NCBI RefSeq assembly: GCF_001660815.1
Contig: NZ_LYMI01000004.1
Span: 62,001 to 126,000 of the forward strand
Reading direction: 5' to 3'
DNA: 64,000 nt
DNA from: Xanthomonas nasturtii
Lineage (GTDB): Bacteria > Pseudomonadota > Gammaproteobacteria > Xanthomonadales > Xanthomonadaceae
In this document: positions 1 to 9,540 of the stretch, one piece after another
Numbering within the stretch: position 1 is the first letter of the stretch
Layout: every line of letters begins with the position of its first letter
Position numbers and translations under genes: made by a program
The notes under the pieces: generated by a model
Databases searched by the model: none
What the model was told of the DNA's origin: nothing
What the model saw: the letters and a program-made list of their open reading frames with translations, nothing else

Positions 1-232
1 TGGTCTTCTGACGGATGGTCTCGTCGAACAGGATGGCGCCGGAGATGTAGTCGCTCAGCTTGGGCGTGGTCAGCAACAGTTCGCGGTAGGCGCGACGGTT
101 TTCTTCGATGTTCTCGATGCCGACGCTGGCAAAACGCTTGGCGATCGTGCTGGTCGATTCGTCGATGGCGATGATGCCCTTACCCGGGGCGACCATGGCC
201 TGGGCGGTTTCGGCAAGCTGTTCGATGCTCAT
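1..232 (-). CDS. Class I fructose-bisphosphate aldolase, N-terminal part (runs off left edge)
   Basis: Reading leftwards from an ATG at 230-232 gives a protein starting MSIEQLAETAQAMVAPGKGI and continuing IIAIDESTSTIAKRF, then NRRAYRELLLTTP and SGAILFDETIRQKT. This is the characteristic N-terminal block of Schiff-base (class I) fructose-1,6-bisphosphate aldolases (the family pattern ..GKGILAADES..IGKR..NRR.YRELL...). The enzyme cleaves fructose-1,6-bisphosphate to dihydroxyacetone phosphate and glyceraldehyde-3-phosphate in the cytoplasm. Only about 77 residues are inside the window; the catalytic lysine lies outside it. It follows pyk on the same strand after a 480-bp gap that holds a terminator-like hairpin, so it probably has its own promoter. 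The family call is firm; activity cannot be judged from the fragment. Confidence 0.93.
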   Translation of the reverse strand, partial: MSIEQLAETAQAMVAPGKGIIAIDESTSTIAKRFASVGIENIEENRRAYRELLLTTPKLSDYISGAILFDETIRQKT

Positions 233-368
233 GTAGTTCCTGTGGCAGCTGCGGGGGAGAACGAAAGTATAGCGACGAAAGTCGCAGACATTCCTTCACG
301 GAATGCCTGCAACCGATTACACCTTGTCCGCGTGACAGGATATGTGGTGCTGCTCGCATCGCATGTGT

Positions 369-412
369 GGGAATTGGGAATTGGGAATCGGGAATCGGGA
401 ATCGGGAATCGG
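369..412. repeat. GGGAATY heptamer tandem repeat
   Basis: About six head-to-tail copies of a 7-bp unit: two GGGAATT followed by four GGGAATC. Related short arrays occur at 4275-4312, 58002-58024, 61887-61915 and (as complement) 61991-62019, always between genes. Confidence 0.85.
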
Positions 413-634
413 CAGAGCTGAGCATGCGCGCGGAGTGTTGTAGCGATGCTGTGCCGTGTGCCTGCAACGACGTGCGGCGGCGCGGTTGCAGCAAGGGCAC
501 GTTTGGTTGGTCGGCGTGTGCGGAGGTGGGTTGCTTGGCCTGTTGCGTGCTGCGTACGCATTGCGCTTGCGGCACGCAATGCGTCGCGAGGGATGTTTCA
601 CCGGCACACCGCACGCACCAGCTGCCACACAACA

Positions 635-660
635 CAACGGCGACCCTGGGGTCGCCGTTG
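635..660 (-). terminator. Probable terminator of pyk
   Basis: A perfect 12-bp inverted repeat (caacggcgaccc and its complement) with a 2-base centre lies about 50 bp beyond the pyk stop. On the minus strand it is followed by a T/G-rich tract (TGTGTTGTG) rather than a clean U-run, so termination may be weak. Confidence 0.55.
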
Positions 661-712
661 CGTGTTACGTCGCTTCCGGCTCAGATCATGCGCCGGATGG
701 CGTCAGCAGGCG

Positions 713-2179
713 TTACAGCTCGCCCAGGCCGGTCGCGCGGCCGTCTTCGCCCACTTCCAGCAGACGCAGCGTGTTGGTGGCGCCGTGCATTTCCATGTGC
801 TCGCCGCTGGTGAACACCACGCGGTCGCCGGGGCCCATGCGCTCGTTTTCCACCAGCAGGCGGATCGCCGCACGCGCGGCTTCGCGCGGGGTCAGGCCGC
901 GGCTGTCGAAGCTGATCGGGAACACGCCGCGCATCATCGCCATCTGGCGACGCGCGCCGTCGTGACGGGTGAAGGCGTAGATCGGCATGTTGGAACGGAA
1001 GCGCGACAGGAAGCGCGGGGTGCCGCCGGATTCGGTCAATGCCACCACGCCGCCCAGGCCGATGTGCTCGGACAGGAACATGGTCGCCATGGCGATCGCC
1101 TGATCGGCGCGCTGCAGGTTGCGTTGCGCCGCTTCGAAGTCGGTATCGAACTCGAACTGGTGCTCGGCGCCCAGGCAGATGCGCGCCATCGCTTCCACCG
1201 CACGCACCGGGTAGGCGCCGGCGGCGGTCTCGGCCGAGAGCATCACCGCGTCGGTGCCGTCGATGACCGCGTTGGCCACGTCCAGCACTTCGGCACGGGT
1301 CGGGATCGGGCTTTCGACCATCGACTGCAGCATCTGCGTGGCAGTGATCACCACCTTGTTCTGCGCCAGCGACTCGCGAATGATCTTCTTCTGCAGGCCC
1401 GGCAATTCGGCATCGCCGATTTCCACGCCCAGATCGCCACGCGCCACCATCACCACATCGGAGGCTTCGACGATTTCGACCAGGTTTTCGATCGCTTCGG
1501 TGCGCTCGATCTTGGACACCAGCTGCGCATCGCAGCCGTGCTGCTGGGCGATCTGCCGCGCGTCGTGCATGTCCTGCGCGTTACGGCAGAACGACACTGC
1601 GATAAAGTCCACGCCGATCTTGGCGACGATGCCGATCAGTTCCTTGTCGCGCTCGGTCAACGCGCCCAGCGACAAGCCGCCGCCCTGCTTGTTGAGGCCC
1701 TTGCGATCGGACAGCACGCCATCGTTGAGCACGGTGGTGACGATGCGCGCGCCCTGCACGTCGGTGACCTGCAACTGCACCAGGCCATCGTCCAGCAGCA
1801 GCACGTCGCCTGCGGTCACGTCCTGCGGCAGGCCCAGGTAGCTGACGCCCACCTGATGCTGATCGCCGGCCGGCGCATTGGCATCGGCCACCAGGTCGAA
1901 GCGCTCGCCCATGGTCAGCTTGATCTTGCCTTCGGCGAAACGTTCGATGCGGATCTTCGGGCCCGGCAGGTCGGCCAGGATGCCGACTTCGGCACCGGCA
2001 CGCGCCGCGGCGGCACGCACTTCGGCAGCACGCTTGGCCTGGCCGGACGGGTCGCCATGGCTGAAGTTGAGACGCACCACGTTGACGCCCGCCTTGAACA
2101 AAGCGTCCAGCACACCGGGCGGGTCCGTTGCCGGTCCGAGGGTGGCGAGGATCTTGGTGCGGCGTTGACGTTCTTTCAT
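713..2179 (-). CDS. pyk: Pyruvate kinase
   Basis: The 488-residue protein begins MKERQRRTKILATLGPATD, the standard pyruvate kinase opening, and contains the signature core with VSKIERTEAIENL (catalytic Lys), MVARGDLGVEIG and the ITATQMLQSM block followed by PTRAEVLDVANAVIDGTDA. It transfers phosphate from phosphoenolpyruvate to ADP, making ATP and pyruvate, the last glycolytic step, in the cytoplasm. The ATG at 2177-2179 is chosen because AGGGAGG precedes it by about 6 bases and the family homology starts there; an in-frame extension upstream lacks homology. Length is normal for the family. It lies between gph/pgk (upstream) and the class I aldolase (downstream) on the same strand, consistent with a glycolytic gene neighbourhood, though the gaps suggest separate transcripts. 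Confidence 0.98.
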   Translation of the reverse strand: MKERQRRTKILATLGPATDPPGVLDALFKAGVNVVRLNFSHGDPSGQAKRAAEVRAAAARAGAEVGILADLPGPKIRIERFAEGKIKLTMGERFDLVADANAPAGDQHQVGVSYLGLPQDVTAGDVLLLDDGLVQLQVTDVQGARIVTTVLNDGVLSDRKGLNKQGGGLSLGALTERDKELIGIVAKIGVDFIAVSFCRNAQDMHDARQIAQQHGCDAQLVSKIERTEAIENLVEIVEASDVVMVARGDLGVEIGDAELPGLQKKIIRESLAQNKVVITATQMLQSMVESPIPTRAEVLDVANAVIDGTDAVMLSAETAAGAYPVRAVEAMARICLGAEHQFEFDTDFEAAQRNLQRADQAIAMATMFLSEHIGLGGVVALTESGGTPRFLSRFRSNMPIYAFTRHDGARRQMAMMRGVFPISFDSRGLTPREAARAAIRLLVENERMGPGDRVVFTSGEHMEMHGATNTLRLLEVGEDGRATGLGEL

Positions 2180-2434
2180 GATGGCCTCCCTGTAAAAGCC
2201 GCGAAACTTAACACACGCGTCACGTCCCAAGGATGGCATTGCGGCATAGCCACCCTCGTATTCCGGCATGTCCTAAAGACAGTGCGGGACAGTACGTACG
2301 CTTGCGCATGCGTTACATCTGGCAACGCAATGCGGTCGCCACCCTAACCCGGTGGCAGTGAAGACACATCGGCGCGGTCGCGCTGCGCACTGCAACGGTA
2401 TCGGCCAAGCGAACGCCACAGCCGACCCCATCAC

Positions 2435-3082
2435 TCATGCATGGATCAACTGCGTCAACTCGGAAGGCGTGCGCGCAATGGCGCCGGCGCCGGCATCGCG
2501 CAATTCGGCCTCGTCGCCAAAGCCCCACAACACGCCGACGCTGTGGATGCCGTGGTGATTGGCGCCATCGATATCCATGCGCCGGTCGCCGATCATCACG
2601 CAGCCGGTTTTTTCGATCTGCAGGCGGCGCAGCGCTTCGGCGATGAGGTCCGGCTTGAAGCGACGCTCACCGTCTTCGCTGGCACCGATCACCTCTTCGA
2701 AGCACGCACCGAACGGCAGATGCTCCACGATGCGTCGCGCGTAGCGTTCGTTCTTGGAGGTCACCACGGCCAGCCGATGACCGGCGCGGTGCAGGCCGGT
2801 GACCACCTCGCCGATGGCATCGAACACGCTGAGTTCGGTCCAGCCCACCGCGTCGTAGCGTGCGCGATAGAGCCCGAGCGCACGCTGCACCAGCTCGGGA
2901 TCATCCGGAAAACATTCGGTGAAACTGTCGCGCAGCGGCGGGCCGATCCAGGCACGCAAGGTCTGCGCCGATGGACGCGGCTGCCCGATCTCGTCGAAGG
3001 CATGCACGATGCTGGCGACGATGCCCGGCTCCGAATCGACCAGGGTGCCGTCCAGATCGAAGAACAGCGTGGCTGCACTCAC
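2435..3082 (-). CDS. HAD-superfamily phosphatase, phosphoglycolate phosphatase-like
   Basis: A 215-residue protein with the HAD motifs in order: motif [12 protein letters not shown] near residues 7-17, motif II with VVTSKN near residue 110, a motif III lysine in RRFKPDL, and motif [13 protein letters not shown]. The cap region is of the C1 helical type, as in phosphoglycolate phosphatase and 5'-nucleotidase-like HAD enzymes; the exact substrate cannot be assigned. The start is a GTG at 3080-3082 whose bases overlap the pgk stop codon (GTGA), indicating translational coupling with pgk. In this context it may clear phosphoglycolate or other phosphorylated side products of glycolysis, but that is inference. 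Confidence 0.9.
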   Translation of the reverse strand: MSAATLFFDLDGTLVDSEPGIVASIVHAFDEIGQPRPSAQTLRAWIGPPLRDSFTECFPDDPELVQRALGLYRARYDAVGWTELSVFDAIGEVVTGLHRAGHRLAVVTSKNERYARRIVEHLPFGACFEEVIGASEDGERRFKPDLIAEALRRLQIEKTGCVMIGDRRMDIDGANHHGIHSVGVLWGFGDEAELRDAGAGAIARTPSELTQLIHA

Positions 3083-4254
3083 TTGCCACGTGCCTCGAGC
3101 GCGGCCACCGCCGGCAGGGTCTTGCCTTCCAGGAATTCAAGGAACGCACCGCCGCCGGTGGAAATGTAGGTCACGTCACTGGCGATGTCGTACTTGTCCA
3201 CGGCCGCCAGGGTGTCGCCACCGCCGGCGATCGAAAACGCCTTGGAGCTGGCGATCGCACGTGCCAGCGTTTCGGTGCCGTGGCTGAAGGGCTCGAATTC
3301 GAACACGCCGACCGGCCCGTTCCACACCACCGTGCCGGCATTGGCGATCAGCTCGGCGTAGCGCTTGGCGGTCTGCGGGCCGATATCCAGAATCAGATCG
3401 TCCGCATCCACCGCATCGAGCGACTTCACGGTGGCCTGCGCATCGGGCAGGAACTGCTTGGCGACCACCACGTCGGTGGGCAGCGGAATCTCTGCACCAC
3501 GCGTCTTGGCATCGGCCACGATCTGGTTGGCGGTGGGAATCAGATCCGGCTCGTTCAACGACTTACCCACGTCATGCCCGGCCGCGGCGATGAAGGTGTT
3601 GGCGATGCCGCCGCCGACGATCAACTGGTCGACCTTGTTGACCAGGTTGGACAACAACTCCAGCTTGGTGGAGACCTTGCTGCCGGCCACGATCGCCAGC
3701 AGCGGCTTGGCCGGGTTGTCCAGCGCCTTGGCCAGCGCGTCCAGTTCGGCCATCAGCAGCGGGCCACCGGCGGCAACCGGCGCGAAGCGGATCACGCCAT
3801 GGGTGGAGGCCTGCGCGCGATGCGCGGTGCCGAAGGCATCCATCACGAATACATCGCACAGCGCGGCGTACTTGCGCGCCAGGGTCTCGTCGTCCTTGCC
3901 CTCGCCCACATTCATGCGGCAGTTTTCCAGCAGCACCACCTGGCCCGGCGCCACCTCCACCCCGTCGACCCAGTCGCGCACCAGCGGCACGTCCACGCCG
4001 AGCAGCGCGGTCAGGCGCGCGGCCACCGGCGCCAGCGAATCTTCTTCGCTCCAGCTGCCTTCCTTGGGCCGGCCCAGGTGCGAAGTCACCATCACTGCAG
4101 CGCCTTTTTCCAGCGCCAGCTTGATGGTGGGCACCGAAGCGGTGATGCGCTGTTCGGAGGTGATCTGGCCGTTGTCGATCGGCACGTTGAGATCCTGGCG
4201 GATCAGCACGCGCTTGCCGGAGAGATCGAGGTCGGTCATGCGGACAATGGACAT
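3079..4254 (-). CDS. pgk: Phosphoglycerate kinase
   Basis: The 391-residue protein starts [20 protein letters not shown] and carries the phosphoglycerate kinase signature [11 protein letters not shown], the substrate-binding [10 protein letters not shown], the hinge region and the C-terminal nucleotide-binding GGGDTLAAV with [16 protein letters not shown]. It interconverts 1,3-bisphosphoglycerate plus ADP and 3-phosphoglycerate plus ATP in the cytoplasm. Length is typical for bacterial monomeric enzymes. The ATG at 4252-4254 has no strong Shine-Dalgarno, but the N-terminus matches the family. It overlaps the start of the HAD phosphatase downstream, and a GGGGAATC heptamer array lies just upstream. 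Confidence 0.98.
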   Translation of the reverse strand: MSIVRMTDLDLSGKRVLIRQDLNVPIDNGQITSEQRITASVPTIKLALEKGAAVMVTSHLGRPKEGSWSEEDSLAPVAARLTALLGVDVPLVRDWVDGVEVAPGQVVLLENCRMNVGEGKDDETLARKYAALCDVFVMDAFGTAHRAQASTHGVIRFAPVAAGGPLLMAELDALAKALDNPAKPLLAIVAGSKVSTKLELLSNLVNKVDQLIVGGGIANTFIAAAGHDVGKSLNEPDLIPTANQIVADAKTRGAEIPLPTDVVVAKQFLPDAQATVKSLDAVDADDLILDIGPQTAKRYAELIANAGTVVWNGPVGVFEFEPFSHGTETLARAIASSKAFSIAGGGDTLAAVDKYDIASDVTYISTGGGAFLEFLEGKTLPAVAALEARGK

Positions 4255-4577
4255 GGGCTCAGCTCGCTAAGTCTGGGGGAATGGGGAATGGGGAATCGGG
4301 AATGGGGAATCGAAGCAGCAACCGGTGCGCGAACTGCCACGCTCCGAGCGCTAGACGGGCAGATGCTTTGAGGCAGACGTCTCACGCGGTTGTTGCAACC
4401 GCATGCAGATCGCGGGGATCGCACCTTGCCTGTCACCTCTGTCGCTGCCACTACGGTTGGCAACGCGGGGGATGCTTGGTCGAACACGACGGGCAATGCG
4501 GCTGCCTTGGCGACGGGGGACGCCCATTGTCGGACCTTCGCGCCGCAGCGGCAAACCGCGGTGCGAGGCGGGTGCAC
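4255..4577. other. Intergenic region upstream of pgk
   Basis: 323 bp without a convincing gene. The part nearest pgk is a heptamer repeat (4275-4312), and the remainder shows no recognisable terminator or promoter. The pgk promoter should lie here. Confidence 0.6.
4275..4312. repeat. GGGGAATS/GGGAATC heptamer array
   Basis: Five degenerate tandem units alternate GGGGAAT and CGGGAAT, the same family as the array at 369-412. It starts about 20 bp upstream of the pgk start codon, so it may fall within the pgk leader. Confidence 0.8.
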
Positions 4578-5936
4578 TCAGCCGCTGCGATTGGCCGACG
4601 CGTTACGCAGCAGACTCACCGCGAAACCACCGACCAGCAAGGCGCCACCGACCAACAGGCCCCACAGCAGCCAACGCTTCCAGTCGCGCGGCGTGGCCGC
4701 CGGCTCCAGCGCGGCCTCGCCGGCCAGCGGCTGTGCCTGCGTGGCCACACGGGCCTGCGCCGGTTGCCATTGCGCGCCGCGTTCGCGTCGCAGTGCCTGC
4801 AGCATCGAGGCCAGCGGTGCGTCGGTACGTTGCGCGCGCGCACTGCCGGCGACCAGCGCATACGGCGGCTGGCCCTGGGCCAGAAACATCAGCCGTTCCG
4901 GTTGATAACCGGCGCGTAGCGTCGGCACCGCGGTGCTGCGCCCTTGCGCGGCCACCAGCCGCCACTGGCGATCGCGCACCGGGGCGGACAGCAGTTGCGG
5001 CGGCGATGCCGCGGCCGCGCCCTTGCCCAGCCGGTATGCCAACCAGGGCCCGGCACGCTGCAACCACAGCGCATCGTCGGCATCGCGACTTGCCGCGATC
5101 CATTCGACCGCTTCGGCCTGACCGCCGCCGACATCGAGTTGGGTGATCGGAAAGCGCCCCGGCAACGCATACAGCACCACTGCGTCCTGCGCGGTGCCTG
5201 GCAATTCCAGCCATTGCAACGGTGCGGACGCCGCGATGCCGTCCAGCTCCGCCTCGACTACGCGCAGGGCCGGCAACTGGCCCGACACCGGCACGATGCG
5301 CAGATAGCGTGCGCCGTCGTCGAGTGCGATGCGGCGTTGCTGCAAGCGCTGCGCCTGGTTGTCCAGCGCGATGACCGTGGCCTCGGCCGCAAGCACGCGC
5401 CAATCGCGCAGATCGTCGCTGCCTTCCACGCGCAGTTGCGCCTGCACCGGCATGTCGCCGTCCCAATCCAGCAGCAGCGCCCGCGGGCGATCGCGCAATG
5501 CGCTGGCATCGATCAACCAGCTCCCACCGCCGCCTGCAGCGGCGGCGGCACCGGTCGCAAAGCGGCCTTCCAGACGGCGCACCGCACCACTGGCATCGCG
5601 CTCGGCAATCAGTTGCAGATCGCCGTTGGCCGGCGCCGCACCGGCCGGCAAGGCAAACAGGGGCAGGCGCTGCCGACGCACCGCAGCCGCCGGTGCGGCA
5701 TCCAGCGGTAACCAGGCGGTGGGCAGTTCTTCGCCACGCGCATCGATCACCGTGACATCGCGCAGCGCGGCGTCATGCGCGCTGCGGTACACCGCCGCGT
5801 TCAAGGTCAGCTGATAGATGCCGGCATCGGACCCGGTCACCTGCAGCGGCCATTGCTGGCGGTAGTCCTGCCGCACATCGGCGGCCTGCGCCAGCAGCGG
5901 CACCATCACCAGCAGCGCCCATCGCATCGCTTTCAT
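4578..5936 (-). CDS. DUF3999-family secreted/membrane-anchored protein
   Basis: The 452-residue protein begins MKAMRWALLVMVPLLAQAAD, a clear signal peptide with cleavage after AQA. A long beta-rich extracytoplasmic region follows (for example YQLTLNAAVYRSAHDAALRD and LRVEGSDDLRDWRVL, resembling carbohydrate-binding or discoidin-type beta domains). A single membrane helix sits near the C-terminus (LLWGLLVGGALLVGGFAVSLL) with a short cytoplasmic tail. This matches the DUF3999 family, whose function is unknown. The ATG overlaps the last codon of the upstream DUF2339 gene (ATGA), so the pair is co-translated, which suggests one complex in the inner membrane with a large periplasmic face. The start was chosen for this overlap and for the signal peptide. 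Confidence 0.85.
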   Translation of the reverse strand: MKAMRWALLVMVPLLAQAADVRQDYRQQWPLQVTGSDAGIYQLTLNAAVYRSAHDAALRDVTVIDARGEELPTAWLPLDAAPAAAVRRQRLPLFALPAGAAPANGDLQLIAERDASGAVRRLEGRFATGAAAAAGGGGSWLIDASALRDRPRALLLDWDGDMPVQAQLRVEGSDDLRDWRVLAAEATVIALDNQAQRLQQRRIALDDGARYLRIVPVSGQLPALRVVEAELDGIAASAPLQWLELPGTAQDAVVLYALPGRFPITQLDVGGGQAEAVEWIAASRDADDALWLQRAGPWLAYRLGKGAAAASPPQLLSAPVRDRQWRLVAAQGRSTAVPTLRAGYQPERLMFLAQGQPPYALVAGSARAQRTDAPLASMLQALRRERGAQWQPAQARVATQAQPLAGEAALEPAATPRDWKRWLLWGLLVGGALLVGGFAVSLLRNASANRSG

Positions 5937-8716
5937 GCCTGATCCTTTTCGACGCCGTCGTCTTCGACGGCAGTGCCTTCGGTTGCCAGCGGACGCGGCG
6001 GCGCCGGCGCCAGGTAGCCCACCACGGTGCACAACAGGCCATAGGCCATGAACGAGCCGATGCCCAGCAGATTACCCAGATGCTGGCGGTCGACCAGCAC
6101 CAACTTTGCCAGCACCAGGCCCATCAGCAACGCCCCGCCCAGCCATAGCCCACGCTGCCCGCGACGCGAGCCGATCACCCAGCCCAGCACGCCCAATACG
6201 CTCCACACGATGGTGAGGCTGGTCTGCGACAAGGTGGCGCCGATCAACGCGGAATCCCACGCCACGCCACCCCAGTGATGCACGCTGTGCAAGGTGCTGC
6301 CGGTGATCAACGCCCAGCCCAGCACACCCAGCGCGGTCACGCGCCAACGCTGCAGCAATGCCGGCGCCGATGCCGACCAGGCCCAGCGCGCGAGCAATGC
6401 GAGCACCGCCAGTTGCGTCAGCTCGGCCGGATTCAGCAGCGGCAGCCATGGCAACGGCGCAGCGCTCACCGGGTCCAGCAACACCGCCAGCCAACCGATG
6501 CCCAGCACGGCGAACACGCAGCTCAGCAACGCGCTGCGTGCAGGGTCGAAGCCGGCGCCCTGCGGCCAGGCCAGCCACGGCCAACGCAACAACCCCAGCA
6601 TCGCCACCAGCAGCCACGGCGCAGCCAGCAGGGCGCACCGCCAGCCATTGGCCAGCAAGAACGCATCGGCCAACCAGGCCGCACCCAACGACACCACCAA
6701 CGGCCACAGCAACCACCAGATGAACTGTGCGGCCATCGCGCCAGCGCCCTGCTGCAGGCGCAGGCACCACAGCGCACGCGCACCGGCCACCGCAAACACA
6801 CCCCAGGCCAGCGCCCCCCAATGCGCGAACGGCTGGGTGTGCGCCTCGCCCTGCCACACCGCCAGCGGTGCTGCCAGCGCCAGACCCGACATCACCGTCC
6901 ATACCCGCGCCGTTGCGGGACGGCGGCGATGCTCCTCGGCCGCCAGCCATAGACTGAGTGCGGTAAAGCCCAGCAGCAGATCGGGTTCGCTGCGTAGATC
7001 GGCAAAGCGCAAGATCTCGTGCACACCGCACAGCGTCCACCAGCCCAGCCCCCACAGATACGCCCCCAGCGCGCGTCGCGGATGCCCGGCATCGCGCAGG
7101 AACCAGGCACTGGCGCAGCCGGCAATGGCAAGCAGCAAGGTGCTCATGCAGGTGGCATTGGCCACCGCTACCGTGTCGTCGCCCCATGCATCCACGCCGA
7201 AGGCGACACCCACTGCCGCGAGCAACTGCAGCGCCACGCCGCTGATTTGCGGGATGCGTCGCTGCTGCCGCAAGCCCAACCACAACAAGCCCACACCTTC
7301 GAGTGCGAACACGCTTGCGGTGGCACGTGCCGACAATGCCAGCGGTATCGCCAGGGTTGCGAAGCCGACCGCCAGCATCGCGTGTGCCTGGCCCAACAAG
7401 CGCGTGGAGGCGCGGCGCAGCAACCAACTGGCCAGGCCTGCGTACAACGCAGCCACCGCCACCGCGCACAAGGCCAGCGGCAACCGATCGCCTTCCAGCA
7501 GACGCGCCTGCAACGCGAAGGCCACCAGCGGCGTCCCGAACAACAGGCTGCCATCGATGAGCTTGCCTGCACTGCCGTCGCCGCGGCGCGCGTGCAATAC
7601 CGGGATGGCCACATACATGGCGAAGAACAGCAACAGGAACGGCTCGGTCGAGGCGAATTTCGCAGGCGTGTACTGCAGCGCGCCCCACAACGTGCCGATG
7701 CCGAAGGTGAAGGCGAAACCCAGCAGGTTCAACACGCGCCACGGACGCATCCACGCAATCGCCACGATGCCTGCGTTGAGCACGGCGTAGTACGAAAACA
7801 GCCCAACATGATTGCCGCTGCCGGTGGACAACCAGATCGGCGCAAGAAATCCGGCCAGCACGCCCAACACCGCCAACGTGCGCGAATCCTGCACCACCGC
7901 CAGCACACACATGCCGGCAATCAGCACCACGCTGATACCCATCGCCAGACCGGCGCCGAGCAATCCATACAACTTGAAGGCAGCGAACACGGTCAACAAC
8001 AAGGCGCCGATGGCGCCGCCCTGCAAGGCCAACGCAAAGCCCGGCCGCTGCTCGCGTTGCTTCCAGCCGAAGACCAGACCGGCCAAGGCGAAAACGCTGA
8101 TGCCGGCCAACCGCAGCTCGATCGGCATGCGCATCCAGCCCTGGTCGCTGGCGTACTTCAACAACGAGGCCACACCGGCCAACAACACCAGCATGCCGAT
8201 CTTGACGGGCACATTGCCTTCGGTGAACCAGCGCTTCACTGCACTGGCCGCGCGCGCGATCGGGCCGGGTTCGGACGGGATGTAGTGCGGTTGCTGCTGT
8301 GACTGTGGCTGCGGCTGCGGCTGCGGCTCAGCCTGCGCAGGCGCAGTGGACGAAGTCGGCACATCGCCAGCGCTACGCGCTGCCGAAGACGCGAACGCAT
8401 CGGCGGGCAATGATGGCGGCATCGTCACGACAGACACCGGTGCAGCTTGCAGGTCTGCTGCGCGAGGCGAGTCGGGCTCGCCAAATACAGACACACCGAC
8501 GTCAGATGCGTCTTGCTGCGGCTCCCACGCCCTGAAAGGCGTTGGCGTTGGCGAATGCACCGCCGCCGCATCTGCGGCCCCCGCCCCACTGGCCTGCCAC
8601 TGCGCAAGCCGATGCTCCAGTGAATCCACGCGTCGCCGCAACCCGGCAATCCACACCAGTGCGATCACCAATCCCACCGGCAACGCAAGCAGAAACAGCA
8701 CTACCAGCCCGACCAT
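5933..8716 (-). CDS. DUF2339-family polytopic membrane protein
   Basis: About 927 residues, mostly strongly hydrophobic, with some two dozen candidate membrane helices. An N-terminal helix (VGLVVLFLLALPVGLVIALV) is followed by a short coiled coil (RRRVDSLEHRLAQ), a Pro/Gln/Ser-rich linker, and then the conserved stretch GNVPVKIGMLVLLAGVASLL typical of DUF2339. Function is unknown. The start is uncertain: an ATG at 8714-8716 opens directly into the first helix, a TTG at 8723-8725 has GGGGG eight bases upstream, and the reading frame is open to an ATG at 8768-8770. It forms an overlapping pair with the DUF3999 gene. The terminator at 8876-8905 separates it from the gene upstream. Confidence 0.85.
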   Translation of the reverse strand: MVGLVVLFLLALPVGLVIALVWIAGLRRRVDSLEHRLAQWQASGAGAADAAAVHSPTPTPFRAWEPQQDASDVGVSVFGEPDSPRAADLQAAPVSVVTMPPSLPADAFASSAARSAGDVPTSSTAPAQAEPQPQPQPQSQQQPHYIPSEPGPIARAASAVKRWFTEGNVPVKIGMLVLLAGVASLLKYASDQGWMRMPIELRLAGISVFALAGLVFGWKQREQRPGFALALQGGAIGALLLTVFAAFKLYGLLGAGLAMGISVVLIAGMCVLAVVQDSRTLAVLGVLAGFLAPIWLSTGSGNHVGLFSYYAVLNAGIVAIAWMRPWRVLNLLGFAFTFGIGTLWGALQYTPAKFASTEPFLLLFFAMYVAIPVLHARRGDGSAGKLIDGSLLFGTPLVAFALQARLLEGDRLPLALCAVAVAALYAGLASWLLRRASTRLLGQAHAMLAVGFATLAIPLALSARATASVFALEGVGLLWLGLRQQRRIPQISGVALQLLAAVGVAFGVDAWGDDTVAVANATCMSTLLLAIAGCASAWFLRDAGHPRRALGAYLWGLGWWTLCGVHEILRFADLRSEPDLLLGFTALSLWLAAEEHRRRPATARVWTVMSGLALAAPLAVWQGEAHTQPFAHWGALAWGVFAVAGARALWCLRLQQGAGAMAAQFIWWLLWPLVVSLGAAWLADAFLLANGWRCALLAAPWLLVAMLGLLRWPWLAWPQGAGFDPARSALLSCVFAVLGIGWLAVLLDPVSAAPLPWLPLLNPAELTQLAVLALLARWAWSASAPALLQRWRVTALGVLGWALITGSTLHSVHHWGGVAWDSALIGATLSQTSLTIVWSVLGVLGWVIGSRRGQRGLWLGGALLMGLVLAKLVLVDRQHLGNLLGIGSFMAYGLLCTVVGYLAPAPPRPLATEGTAVEDDGVEKDQA

Positions 8717-8875
8717 CGTTTCCAACGCAGCAACCCCCTGAGTCGGCATCCGGCCGAATGCGCGAACCATACAGGCTCAGGACGCGTCTGGGCAGCCAAG
8801 CCGGGGGGAAAGCTCTGCGACGCGATGACGTCAGCAGCTCCGGGACGCAATGGCTGCACGTACACAAGCGCGCCC

Positions 8876-8905
8876 AAAAAAACGCCCGGAGAACCGGGCG
8901 TTTTT
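8876..8905 (-). terminator. Rho-independent terminator after the BamE-like gene
   Basis: A perfect stem (aacgcccgg / ccgggcgtt) with a 4-base loop is flanked by A-run and T-run, a few bases past the stop codon at 8910. On the minus strand the stem is followed by a run of seven T. Confidence 0.9.
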
Positions 8906-8909
8906 AAAC

Positions 8910-9380
8910 TTATTCGCGGTAGCCGCTGTCGTTCTTGTTATGGATGATCCAGATCAAGTTGCCGCCGGTATCCATCGACTTGCCAGCGAAGACCAGACGG
9001 CCCTGGCCCTTGTAGGCCATCTCGTACCGGTAACGGTCGCCGCCGAAGAAGAACGGAATGAACGCCTTGCCAGTCACGTACGAACCCTGGTCATTCGGCT
9101 GCCCGATCAGATCGGTCACCTGCTTCATCGGCATGCCGATCTGCAACTGGGTGAACTTGCTGCCCGGCGCAGGCTTGCCGGTGATCTCGCCTTCGTAATC
9201 GTTGACGCCCTTGACGGTCTCGCCATAGCCGGCCTCGACGTCGGACGACTTGATCACTTCACCATCGGCATTCATCCACGCCGGCGTACCGCTCTGCTTT
9301 TTCGCCGCCCAACTGTTCAACGGAGCCGAAAACGCAATCACCACACCGAGCGCCAATGCGCCCGCCAGAAATTTACTCAT
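8910..9380 (-). CDS. Secreted BamE/OmlA-like small protein
   Basis: The 156-residue protein starts MSKFLAGALALGVVIAFSAP and has a signal peptide ending near SWA-AKK. The mature part contains FTQLQIGMPMKQVTDLIGQP, which resembles the helix-turn of the SmpA/BamE (OmlA) fold, followed by beta strands YRYEMAYKGQGRLVFAG as in that family. There is no lipobox cysteine, so it should be soluble periplasmic or outer-membrane associated rather than a lipoprotein. GAGAGAACATAACG precedes the ATG at 9378-9380. It is monocistronic: gapA's terminator lies upstream and its own terminator downstream. The fold assignment is by pattern only, and the function is unknown. Confidence 0.8.
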   Translation of the reverse strand: MSKFLAGALALGVVIAFSAPLNSWAAKKQSGTPAWMNADGEVIKSSDVEAGYGETVKGVNDYEGEITGKPAPGSKFTQLQIGMPMKQVTDLIGQPNDQGSYVTGKAFIPFFFGGDRYRYEMAYKGQGRLVFAGKSMDTGGNLIWIIHNKNDSGYRE

Positions 9381-9540
9381 CGTTATGTTCTCTCGATCCA
9401 TGGAGTTCCCCGATCCTTCGTACACGACACGGGAACGGCCGCCGTGCGCGCAAATTAGCGCACGTGAGCCTCTCAAAGTCCACATCTCGTACTGGCGACG
9501 AAGCGGTGACGGCGCATGTCCACATCACACTCCGACCTAC

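Larger units (their letters stand above)
233..712. other. Intergenic region between pyk and the aldolase gene
   Basis: This 480-bp stretch has no convincing gene. It contains a heptamer repeat array (369-412) and a hairpin just downstream of pyk (635-660). The sequence directly before the aldolase ATG presumably carries its promoter, but I see no clear -35/-10 pair. Confidence 0.6.

Noticed and set aside
369-412. Possible CRISPR array
   Set aside because: The repeats are 7 bp with no spacers, so they are a simple tandem array.
446-2347. 633-codon open frame on the plus strand opposite pyk
   Set aside because: It is the complementary frame of a GC-rich gene; its translation is His/Arg/Ala-rich without any family motif, while pyk on the other strand is unmistakable.
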